Shown here: positions 46,362 through 53,224 of the stretch, in pieces
Layout of the letters: each line of letters starts with the position of its first letter
How positions within the stretch are numbered: the stretch's first letter is position 1
DNA from: Stenotrophomonas bentonitica
GTDB lineage: Bacteria; Pseudomonadota; Gammaproteobacteria; Xanthomonadales; Xanthomonadaceae
Length of the DNA stretch: 64,000 nucleotides
NCBI RefSeq assembly: GCF_013185915.1
Contig: NZ_JAAZUH010000001.1
Span: forward strand, 434,001-498,000
Reading direction: 5' to 3'
The notes under the pieces: model-generated
What the model was told of the DNA's origin: nothing
The model's input: only the letters and a program-made list of their open reading frames with translations
Databases searched by the model: none
Translations under genes and position numbers: made by a program

Positions 46362-48701
46362 TCAGTGCGACATCGAGTACGGCTGCTCGGCGCCCTGCCC
46401 CGGCCACGCGGTGTTGGCGTCGGCCTGCAGGGTGAAGTGCAGTTCGCCACCGGCCATGATTTCGGCGTGGCGCAGGAACGTGCGGTTGAGCGGCTTGCCG
46501 TTGAGCGTGACCGAACCTACGTATTCGTGGCCCTTGCCCATGCCTTCGGTGGTGATGCGGAAGGTCTTGCCGTTGGGCAGGTTGAGCACCGCCTTGGGCA
46601 GGAACGGACGGCCGATGATGTACTCGGCGCTGCCCGGGGCGACCGGATAGAAGCCCAGCGCGGTGAACACGTACCAGGCCGACATCTGGCCCAGGTCGTC
46701 ATTGCCGGCCAGGCCATCGGGACGGTCCGCGTACTGGGTGTCCATGATCTGCTTGAGGCGGGCCTGGGTGCGCCACGGCTGCCCGGCATGCGCGTACAGG
46801 TAGGCGACGTGGTGGCTGGGCTCGTTGCCGTGCGCGTACCAGCCGATCAGGCCGGTGATGTCTTCCATGTGCTCGAAGATCGAAGGATCGACCTTCGCAT
46901 CGAACACCGCGTCCAGGCGCGCCAGCAGCTTGTCGGCGCCACCGTGTGCGGCGGCCAGGCCGGCCACGTCCTGCGGGACATACCACGAGTATTGCCAGGC
47001 GTTGCCTTCGGTGTAGTCGGTGCCGTAGCCGCTGGCACTGGGATCGAACGGGGTGCGGAAGCTGCCGTCGCGCTTGCGGGCGCGCATGAAGCCGGTTTCC
47101 TCGTCGAAGGCATGGCGCCAGTTGCTGGCGCGCTTGTCGAACTCGGTAGCGACCTCGGTCTTGCCCATGGCGGTGGCCATGCGCGCGATGGTCCAGTCGT
47201 CGAAGGCGTATTCCAGGGTCTTGCTGGCGGCTTCGCCTTCTTCGTCGATCGGCACCCAGCCCAGTTCGCGGTACTGCGCGATGCCGTCGTAGGGGCCGTA
47301 GTTCGCGGTGGCGACCATCGCCTTGAGCGCCTTGTCGGCGTCGAAGCCACGGATGCCCTTGACGTACGCGTCGGCGATCACCGGCACCGCGTGGTAACCG
47401 ATCATGCACCAGGTTTCCTGGCCGTGGAACGCCCACACCGGCAGCATGCCGTAGGGGCTGTTGTGCTGGTGGGCAAGCAGCGAATTGACCATGTCGCTGG
47501 TGCGCTGTTCCGGCTGCACCAGGGTCAGCAGCGGGTGCAGCGCACGGTAGGTGTCCCACAGCGAGAACGTGGAGTAGTTGGTGTAACCCTCGGCGCGGTG
47601 CACGGCGTTGTCCGAACCGCGGTACTGGCCGTCGACGTCCATGAACAGCGTCGGCCCCAGCAGGCTGTGGTACAGCGCGGTGTAGGCACTGCGGCGATCG
47701 TGCTGCGGCGCCTCGATGTCCAGCACCGACAGCGCCTGCTGCCACTGGGTGCGGGCGTCGGCGCGGATGCGGTCGAAGTCCTGGTCCTTGGCTTCGGCTT
47801 CAAGGTTGGCGATGGCGCCGGCTTCGCTGACCGGCGAAATCGCCACGCTCACCACCAGCGGTGCATCGAGCTTGCCGAAGTCGAACGTGCCGACCAGCTG
47901 GCGCCCTTCAATCTGCGCACGCTGGGTCGGGTCATTCTGGCCCGGCGGCGGGAAGCCCTTGTAGGGGATGTCCTTCTCGGTGTTGTGCAGCGCGTGGCCG
48001 GTGAGCGGGCGCGAGAAGCGCATCGCGAAATACAGCTGGCGGCCGGGCGCCCAGCCGCGGGTTTCGCGGAAGCCGGTGATGGTGCCGTCGTCGCGCACGC
48101 GCAGCCGCGACCACGAGATCTTGCCCGGGTAGTCGTACAGGCTGGTGCACAGGTCGAGCAGCAGCTTCGCCGACTCGCCCTTCGGGTAGGTGTAGCGGTG
48201 CACGCCGGTACGGGCGCTGGCGGTGAGTTCGGCGCGGACCTTGTAGTCCTGCAGGGTCACCGCGTAGTAGCCGGGCTCGGCCTTTTCGTCCTTGTGGTCG
48301 AAACGCGAGGCGTAGCCGCTGCGGGGCTTCTCCGGATCGCCGCGCTCCAGGCCGGGGTCGCCGGTGAACGGCATCACCAGCACGTCGCCGAGGTCGGAGT
48401 GGCCGCTGCCGGAGAAGTGGGTGTGCGAGAAGCCGACGATGCTGCTGTCGTCGTAACGGTAACCAGCGGCCCAATCGTAGGCCTTTTCGCGCGGCTGGAT
48501 GCGGGTGTCGGGGCTGAGCTGGACCATGCCGAACGGCACCGTGGCGCCCGGGTAGGTATGCCCTTCGCCACCGGTACCGATGAACGGATCGACCGCCGCG
48601 TAGGCGCGTTCGCCTGCGGTCTGTGGCGCCGCGGTGGCGCCTCCTGCTGCCAGCATGGCGCCCATGGCCAATGCTACCCACCCCGTTGCCGCTCTGGTCA
48701 T
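46362..48701 (-). CDS. GH92 family glycoside hydrolase (alpha-1,2-mannosidase type)
   Basis: 779 residues from ATG 48701; a TTG seven codons upstream is possible. Sec signal peptide with AGGATAAPQ cleavage region, so it is exported. GH92 features: VDPFIGTGGEGHTYPGATVPFGMVQLSPDT at the mature start, GFSHTHFSGSG, SLWDTYRALHPLLT, the Gln/Glu-rich WVPIDEEGEAASKTLEYAFDDW, GNEPSHHVAYLY, and the C-terminal AWYVFTALGFYPVAPGSAEYIIG. GH92 enzymes remove mannose from high-mannose N-glycans. Not in a mannan-utilisation operon here; its only same-strand neighbour is an MFS transporter upstream. Confidence 0.93.
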   Translation of the reverse strand: MTRAATGWVALAMGAMLAAGGATAAPQTAGERAYAAVDPFIGTGGEGHTYPGATVPFGMVQLSPDTRIQPREKAYDWAAGYRYDDSSIVGFSHTHFSGSGHSDLGDVLVMPFTGDPGLERGDPEKPRSGYASRFDHKDEKAEPGYYAVTLQDYKVRAELTASARTGVHRYTYPKGESAKLLLDLCTSLYDYPGKISWSRLRVRDDGTITGFRETRGWAPGRQLYFAMRFSRPLTGHALHNTEKDIPYKGFPPPGQNDPTQRAQIEGRQLVGTFDFGKLDAPLVVSVAISPVSEAGAIANLEAEAKDQDFDRIRADARTQWQQALSVLDIEAPQHDRRSAYTALYHSLLGPTLFMDVDGQYRGSDNAVHRAEGYTNYSTFSLWDTYRALHPLLTLVQPEQRTSDMVNSLLAHQHNSPYGMLPVWAFHGQETWCMIGYHAVPVIADAYVKGIRGFDADKALKAMVATANYGPYDGIAQYRELGWVPIDEEGEAASKTLEYAFDDWTIARMATAMGKTEVATEFDKRASNWRHAFDEETGFMRARKRDGSFRTPFDPSASGYGTDYTEGNAWQYSWYVPQDVAGLAAAHGGADKLLARLDAVFDAKVDPSIFEHMEDITGLIGWYAHGNEPSHHVAYLYAHAGQPWRTQARLKQIMDTQYADRPDGLAGNDDLGQMSAWYVFTALGFYPVAPGSAEYIIGRPFLPKAVLNLPNGKTFRITTEGMGKGHEYVGSVTLNGKPLNRTFLRHAEIMAGGELHFTLQADANTAWPGQGAEQPYSMSH

Positions 48702-48749
48702 TTTGGATTTAGATCGATTCAAGGTGGATCGATCCTAGCATTGGATGGA

Positions 48750-48774
48750 CCCGCGCCGCATGTTGCGGCGCGGG
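48750..48774 (-). terminator. Strong hairpin between the MFS and GH92 genes
   Basis: Perfect 11-bp stem CCCGCGCCGCA / TGCGGCGCGGG with a 3-nt loop TGT, 8 bases after the MFS gene stop on the minus strand and without a T run. Confidence 0.65.
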
Positions 48775-48781
48775 GTTCAGT

Positions 48782-50266
48782 TTACGCGGGTCGTGCTTCC
48801 GGCAGGGCCGCCTCCGGCAGCGTCGGCTGGGTCGCATCCACGGTCACCGGCTCGTCGCTCTTCAACAACGCATGGGCTTCGGCTTCGCTGGCCACGGCCG
48901 GCGGAGAGCCGCGCAGCGGCAGGTTGGCGGTTTCGTTGACGAACAACATGGTGACCAGGCCGATCACCGCGGCGCCCATCAAGTAGTACGCCGGCACCAG
49001 CGGATCGCCGGTACGTTCCACCAGCCAGGCGGTGATCAGCGGCGTGGTGCCGCCGAACAGCGAGACCGAAATGTTGAAGGCGATCGACAGCGCGCTGTAA
49101 CGCACCGGGGTGTAGAACAGCGCCGGCAGCGTGGACGGCATCGAACTGGTGAAGCAGACCAGCGCCAGGCCCAGCAGCATCAGCCCAAGGAAGATCAGCC
49201 AGTCGTTGCCGCTGCCAACCAGCAGCAGGCACGGAATGGCCAGCGCGAACAGCGCGATGCAGGCACCGATGATCATCGGGCGACGGCCGAGCCTGTCGCT
49301 GAACAACCCGCCGACCACGTTGAGCGGCATCATCACCAGCATCACGATGATGATCAGCAGCAGGCCCTTGCTCTCGGCATAGCCCATGGTCACGCTCAGG
49401 TAGCTGGGCATGTAGGTCAGCAGCATGTAGTCGGTGACGTTGAACACCAGCACCAGGCCCACGCATTTGAGCAGCTGCGGCCAATGCACGCGCAGCAGCG
49501 CACCCAGCCCCGGGCGTTCCAGGTCGCGCTTGTCGGCTTCTTCGGCATACGCGCGGAAGGCGGGGGTCTCTTCCAGCTTCATGCGCATGTACAGCCCGAG
49601 CAGGCCCAGCGGGCCGGCGATCAGGAACGGCAGGCGCCAGCCCCAGTCCAGCATCTGGCTGCTGCTCAGCGCCATGTGCAGCACGGTCACGGTGGCCGCA
49701 CCGGCGATGTAGCCGCCGAGCGTGCCGAATTCCAGCCAGCTGCCCATCAGGCCGCGGTTGCGGTCGGTGGAGTATTCGGCAATGAAGGTCGCTGCACCGC
49801 CGTACTCGCCACCGGTGGAGAAGCCCTGTACCAGCCGCGCGATCAGCAGCAGCGCGGGCGCCCACATGCCGATGCTGTCGTAGGAGGGAATCAGGCCGAT
49901 GCTGAAGGTGCCCAGCGCCATCAGGATCATGGTGAAGGCCAGTACCTTCTGGCGCCCGTAACGGTCACCGAGCGGACCGAACACCAGGCCGCCGAGCGGA
50001 CGGACCAGGAAGGCCACGGTGAAGGTGGCGAAGGTGGCGATCAGCTGCGCGGTCGGGCTGCTGGAAGGGAAGAACACCTGGCCCAGGGTGACCGCGAGAT
50101 AGCCGTAGACACCGAAGTCGAACCATTCCATCGCATTGCCGAGCGCAGCAGCGCCCACGGCTTTCTTCAACATGGGGCGGTCAACGACGGTGACTTCGTC
50201 GACCTTCATCTGGCGGCGGCGTTTGAACCAGCCGAAATGCGCGTGTGCGGCATGCACTTCCTGCAT
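48782..50266 (-). CDS. ProP-like MFS metabolite/proton symporter
   Basis: 494 residues from ATG 50266 (AGGAG 7 nt upstream); the frame is open much further but without protein-like content. MFS sugar/metabolite transporter family: AMEWFDFGVYGYLAVTLGQVFFPS, FGPLGDRYGRQKVL (motif A), LVQGFSTGGEYGGAATFIAEY and SDRLGRRPMIIGA. This pattern is shared by ProP, KgtP and citrate transporters; ProP-type compatible-solute uptake is plausible but the substrate cannot be fixed from sequence. No coiled-coil osmosensing tail like that of E. coli ProP is seen at the C terminus. Confidence 0.87.
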   Translation of the reverse strand: MQEVHAAHAHFGWFKRRRQMKVDEVTVVDRPMLKKAVGAAALGNAMEWFDFGVYGYLAVTLGQVFFPSSSPTAQLIATFATFTVAFLVRPLGGLVFGPLGDRYGRQKVLAFTMILMALGTFSIGLIPSYDSIGMWAPALLLIARLVQGFSTGGEYGGAATFIAEYSTDRNRGLMGSWLEFGTLGGYIAGAATVTVLHMALSSSQMLDWGWRLPFLIAGPLGLLGLYMRMKLEETPAFRAYAEEADKRDLERPGLGALLRVHWPQLLKCVGLVLVFNVTDYMLLTYMPSYLSVTMGYAESKGLLLIIIVMLVMMPLNVVGGLFSDRLGRRPMIIGACIALFALAIPCLLLVGSGNDWLIFLGLMLLGLALVCFTSSMPSTLPALFYTPVRYSALSIAFNISVSLFGGTTPLITAWLVERTGDPLVPAYYLMGAAVIGLVTMLFVNETANLPLRGSPPAVASEAEAHALLKSDEPVTVDATQPTLPEAALPEARPA

Positions 50267-50557
50267 CTGCTTTCTCCTGGAAGCAGGGTCATCCCGACGC
50301 CTGACGTCCCGCGCAAGGCACAGGAAAAGACCGCCTCTGGAAGAACGCGGCACGATGCGCGAAGAGGGGTGGCAACAGACGTTCCCGGACGGCCGCGAAA
50401 ACACAACGGCGCTGCAGGAAGGATGACCGAGAGACGGGCAACGGCCCGAGACAATGATCAAGCGATGAATGTTAACACATTCGACCCGTCGGGTCCTGAC
50501 CATGTCTTCACATGTTGCAGAAAACGCCTGTTTTCAAGCGTTTTCCATGCACTGCGA
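50267..50557. promoter_or_regulatory. 291-base region upstream of the ProP-like gene
   Basis: No gene seen. Two palindromic elements are present: GAATGT-TAAC-ACATTC at 50467-50482 and GACCC-GTC-GGGTC at 50484-50496, adjacent to each other. Both could be operators for the transporter gene. Confidence 0.4.
50520..50545 (-). terminator. Hairpin after the zeta-toxin gene
   Basis: GAAAACGC / GCGTTTTC 8-bp stem with a 10-nt loop, starting 12 bases after the toxin stop. The 3' arm contributes TTTT on the minus strand. Confidence 0.5.
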
Positions 50558-51184
50558 TCAACCGTTCGCGTGCAGTTCCATCGCGCGCATCACGATGGGC
50601 TTCGCCCAGTCCGGCGTCTTCAGCAGATCGATCACCGTCACCGGATGATGCAGTCCTTCGCGATCCAGCTGCAGCAGCGGCAGCGGCGTTGCCCTGCCCT
50701 GCGCGTCCACAGGCGCGCTGTTGTCGTACACATGCAGCTCGGCAAGAAACGGCAGCAGCTCGATCAGGTTTTCGCGCGCCGAATCGTAGCGCGCACGGAT
50801 CTTGTCCTGCGGAATGTCATGCCCGCCCTGGCTGACCCGATCGGCCACGCGCTGCACGTGCAGTGCCACGCTCTGCAGCCCGCAGAACCAGATCGCCACC
50901 TCGTGGCTGTCGCACGCCTCGCGCAGCAGGCGCGGAATGGTATTGCCACCCAGCGTCGTCTCGAATGCGAAATCGGTGCCGTCGGCCATCGCCTGGCGCA
51001 GCCGTCGCGTGCCCTCGCTCCATGCCGCGGCATTGGCTTCATCCAGGGGCCAGCCCTGCTCCACCAGCCGGCGGGTAAATGCGTCGGGGTTGAACCAGGT
51101 CAGGCCGGCTTCGCGCAGCCACGTGCCCAGCAGCGAACTTTTACCGGCGCCGTTGACGCCGGCCAACACCAGGATCTTCGCCAC
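50558..51184 (-). CDS. Zeta-toxin family kinase
   Basis: 208 residues. Walker A GVNGAGKSS (9-17), WFNPDAFTRRL with the likely catalytic Asp34, and FAFETTLGGNTIPRLL. Zeta toxins phosphorylate the 3'-OH of UDP-N-acetylglucosamine or related nucleotide sugars and poison cell-wall synthesis; some relatives act on other substrates. It follows a Phd-like antitoxin gene by 3 bases, antitoxin first, as usual for type II modules. The C-terminal half is shorter than in plasmid zeta (about 290 residues) but similar to small chromosomal ones. Confidence 0.88.
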   Translation of the reverse strand: MAKILVLAGVNGAGKSSLLGTWLREAGLTWFNPDAFTRRLVEQGWPLDEANAAAWSEGTRRLRQAMADGTDFAFETTLGGNTIPRLLREACDSHEVAIWFCGLQSVALHVQRVADRVSQGGHDIPQDKIRARYDSARENLIELLPFLAELHVYDNSAPVDAQGRATPLPLLQLDREGLHHPVTVIDLLKTPDWAKPIVMRAMELHANG

Positions 51185-51187
51185 CGG

Positions 51188-51529
51188 TCAGAGCGACGGG
51201 CCAAGCAGCGTTGCCTTGCCACGGCGGATCGGCTGGCCGAGCACCTTGCCCAGGCCACCCTCGCGCTGCAGGCTGGACAGGGCGGTGTCGAACTCGGCGC
51301 GCAGGCGCTCGAGTTCGCCCTGGCGGCCGTCGTCGTGGCTGCCGGCCGCGCGGGCAAGCAGCTCCTGGTAGGCCTTGATGTCCACGATCACCGCTTCGGG
51401 GTGATTGTGGTTGGTGATCACCAGCGCCTGCTTCTCGCGCACGGTGCGCATCAGGCTCGGCCAGCCGCGGGTCTTCACCGACGACGCAGTGGCCTTCTCA
51501 AGACCGGGCACATCCAGGGGCAGGCTCAT
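51188..51529 (-). CDS. Phd/YefM-like antitoxin
   Basis: 113 residues from ATG 51529, with GGAG 7 nt upstream. The N-terminal half has the Phd fold pattern (TRGWPSLMRTVREKQALVIT, NHNHPEAVIVDIKAYQELL), which binds DNA as a dimer. The C-terminal half is a long amphipathic helix (GELERLRAEFDTALSSLQ) and a basic tail that would cover the toxin. Phd proteins repress their own operon; an inverted repeat lies just upstream (51559-51594). The partner is a zeta kinase rather than Doc, unlike plasmid epsilon/zeta. Confidence 0.85.
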   Translation of the reverse strand: MSLPLDVPGLEKATASSVKTRGWPSLMRTVREKQALVITNHNHPEAVIVDIKAYQELLARAAGSHDDGRQGELERLRAEFDTALSSLQREGGLGKVLGQPIRRGKATLLGPSL

Positions 51530-51558
51530 GGCGGAACTCCAACGGCGGACGGGGCCAG

Positions 51559-51594
51559 TATACCCTTTTTGGACAAATTGGGAATTTTGGTATA
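51559..51594. promoter_or_regulatory. Probable operator/promoter of the Phd-zeta module
   Basis: Inverted repeat TATACC (51559-51564) and GGTATA (51589-51594) separated by 24 AT-rich bases, 30 bases before the antitoxin ATG. The minus strand offers TATACT as a minus-10 box overlapping the proximal arm, so binding would block transcription. Confidence 0.6.
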
Positions 51595-51597
51595 TCC

Positions 51598-51622
51598 GGG
51601 TCCGACCAGCGGCCGGACCTAC
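51598..51622 (-). repeat. GTAG-type REP overlapping a stop codon
   Basis: GTAG head at 51622-51619, then a 9-bp stem GGTCCGGCC / GGTCGGACC with one mismatch and a 3-nt loop. The TAG (51621-51619) is the stop codon of the thioredoxin-like gene. Confidence 0.78.
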
Positions 51623-51951
51623 CCGGCGTTGAGCGCCTGTTCGAGCGGCTGCAGGTCTGCCGGTGCGGTCGGCCGCACCACCCTCGCCTGCTCCTGGCCG
51701 TCCTTGAGCAGCACCAGGGTCGGCCACAGCTTCACCGTGAAGGCGCGCCCGAGCGGGCGCCCCTTGCCGTCCTCGACCTTGCGGTGCGCCAGGTCGGGAT
51801 GGCCGTCCACGAACCCGTGCACCGCCGGCTGCGCGGCTTGGCAGTGCCCGCACCAGTCGGTGCCGAACTCCAGCAGCTGCCAGCCCGTGCCGGCCTCGAC
51901 CTCGGCACGGGTTGGCTCCGGTGGGTCCGCATAGCGGGTCGCGAAGGCCAT
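51619..51951 (-). CDS. Thioredoxin-like protein
   Basis: 110 residues with the active-site WCGHC (Cys34 and Cys37), preceded by LLEFGTDW and followed by VKLWPTLVLLKDG with the cis-Pro of the thioredoxin fold. No signal peptide, so cytoplasmic. Its Gly-His centre differs from the Gly-Pro of thioredoxin A and makes it more oxidising, like thiol oxidases. It starts 2 bases after the upstream host-attachment gene, so they are co-transcribed. Its stop is the TAG of a REP element. Confidence 0.88.
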   Translation of the reverse strand: MAFATRYADPPEPTRAEVEAGTGWQLLEFGTDWCGHCQAAQPAVHGFVDGHPDLAHRKVEDGKGRPLGRAFTVKLWPTLVLLKDGQEQARVVRPTAPADLQPLEQALNAG

Positions 51952-51953
51952 GC

Positions 51954-52364
51954 TCAGGCCACCAGGGCGCGCTGGATGTCGTCCAGCGTGGAATTGGTGA
52001 GGTCCTTGGCGATCTCCCTGAGCATGCGCGACTCCACTTCCTTGTGCAGCTGCGGGCGGATATGCCCCAGCGTCTTCGGGTCGGCCACCAGGATCAGGTG
52101 GCTGTAGCGGTTCTTCAGCGCGTGGTCGTTCAGCTGCTGGGCCAGCTGCTTGGCGAAGGTGGCTTCGTTGAGCTGGGAAATGCTCATGTCCTTGGGCACC
52201 GCACCGGACGGGCCTTGGCCGGAGACGCCCTCCGGGCTGATGTCGCGGATCTGCAGTTCCTCGTCCTGCTTCAGTTGCAGCGTGCGGCCGTCACCCACGT
52301 TGGTGAACACACGGGCCGAGCCGCCGTCGGCGACCACTACAAGGGTTTTTTCGGGGATCTGCAT
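51954..52364 (-). CDS. Host-attachment (baeRF-like) family protein
   Basis: 136 residues from ATG 52364 with AGGAG 6 nt upstream. It matches the 'host attachment protein' family first named from plant-associated bacteria: LVVVADGGSARVFTN at the N terminus, LAQQLNDHALKNRYSHLILVADPKTLGHIRPQL, and KEVESRMLREIAKDLT. The fold is related to archaeal release-factor (eRF1) domains. No secretion signal. Function not established. First gene of a two-gene unit with the thioredoxin-like gene; divergent from the motor operon at 52549. Confidence 0.85.
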   Translation of the reverse strand: MQIPEKTLVVVADGGSARVFTNVGDGRTLQLKQDEELQIRDISPEGVSGQGPSGAVPKDMSISQLNEATFAKQLAQQLNDHALKNRYSHLILVADPKTLGHIRPQLHKEVESRMLREIAKDLTNSTLDDIQRALVA

Positions 52365-52548
52365 GGTGGACTCCTGGAAAGATTGCGGGCGATGGGTTGG
52401 CCCACCCCCACCGTAGGCAACCGCATGTAAGCGCGGCGCATACGCGCGTGTTCACGGCGTGTGGAAACCCCACCGCGCCGGGCCGCCCGGGCATTCAGCG
52501 AGCCCGGCCGTCATTCCAGTGTAAAATTCGCGGTTTTTGACCGGTACC

Positions 52549-53214
52549 ATGGCGAAAAAGCAGCACCGCACGCCTGTCCCCGGCCCGCCCTTCATCCGGT
52601 TGCTGGCGGCGCTGGCCGACCGCAACGCCCCGCGCACCGGGCCGGACCTGTCCGACCGGCTCAGCCAGTGGATCGACTGGACCCGTGCGGTCGCGCTGTC
52701 GCGCGCGCTGGACGGGCGCCTGCCGGCCCCGGCGGGCAGCGAGCCGACCGGGGTGGAGGCGCTGGCCGAGGAATGCGCGAAGGTGCGTGCCAGCCTGGTC
52801 CAGTCCATCCAGTACACCCCGGACGCCGGCGCACCGGTCAAGATCGACCCGATCGCGTTCCGCCAGCGCTGCCTCACCGTACAGCGCGCCATGCTCACCG
52901 CGACCGGGCGCCTGCGCGGCCAGCTGCGCGACCGGCTCAGCCAGGAACCCGGCGAGCTGCCGCGCCTGGCCGAGGTGGACGCCGCGATGGAACAGGCCCT
53001 GAGCCCGCGCGAGCAGCAGCTGCTGGCGAGCGTGCCGACCCTGCTGGGCGCCCATTTCGAGCGCCTGCGCGACGACGCCGGTGGCGACGGGGCCGATCCC
53101 GACGCCGGCTGGCTGCAGATATTCAGGAACGACATGCAGGCCGTGCTGATGGCCGAACTGGACGTTCGTTTCCACCCCATCGAAGGCCTGCTTGCAGCGC
53201 TTCGCCCCCACTAA
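52549..53214 (+). CDS. DUF3348 protein, first gene of the ZorAB-like motor operon
   Basis: 221 residues from ATG 52549; a TTG four codons upstream is an alternative. All-helical, soluble, with an N-terminal PFIRLLAALADR and LSQWIDWTRAVALSRAL, a central stretch of Arg/Gln-rich helices, and a C-terminal FRNDMQAVLMAELDVRFHPIEGLLAAL. DUF3348 proteins occur next to the DUF802 gene. It ends 10 bases before that gene. No enzymatic motif is visible; a structural or regulatory partner of the membrane motor is the simplest reading. Confidence 0.8.
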   Translation: MAKKQHRTPVPGPPFIRLLAALADRNAPRTGPDLSDRLSQWIDWTRAVALSRALDGRLPAPAGSEPTGVEALAEECAKVRASLVQSIQYTPDAGAPVKIDPIAFRQRCLTVQRAMLTATGRLRGQLRDRLSQEPGELPRLAEVDAAMEQALSPREQQLLASVPTLLGAHFERLRDDAGGDGADPDAGWLQIFRNDMQAVLMAELDVRFHPIEGLLAALRPH

Positions 53215-53224
53215 CCGGGCTGTC

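Noticed and set aside
46365..48986. A long plus-strand open frame opposite the GH92 gene
   Set aside because: Antisense shadow of a strongly supported GH92 coding region; composition is not protein-like.
48872..51934. A very long plus-strand open frame opposite the ProP-like, zeta and thioredoxin genes
   Set aside because: It is rich in Gln, His, Arg and Ala with no domain signature, runs antisense across several well-supported genes, and is expected from high third-position GC.
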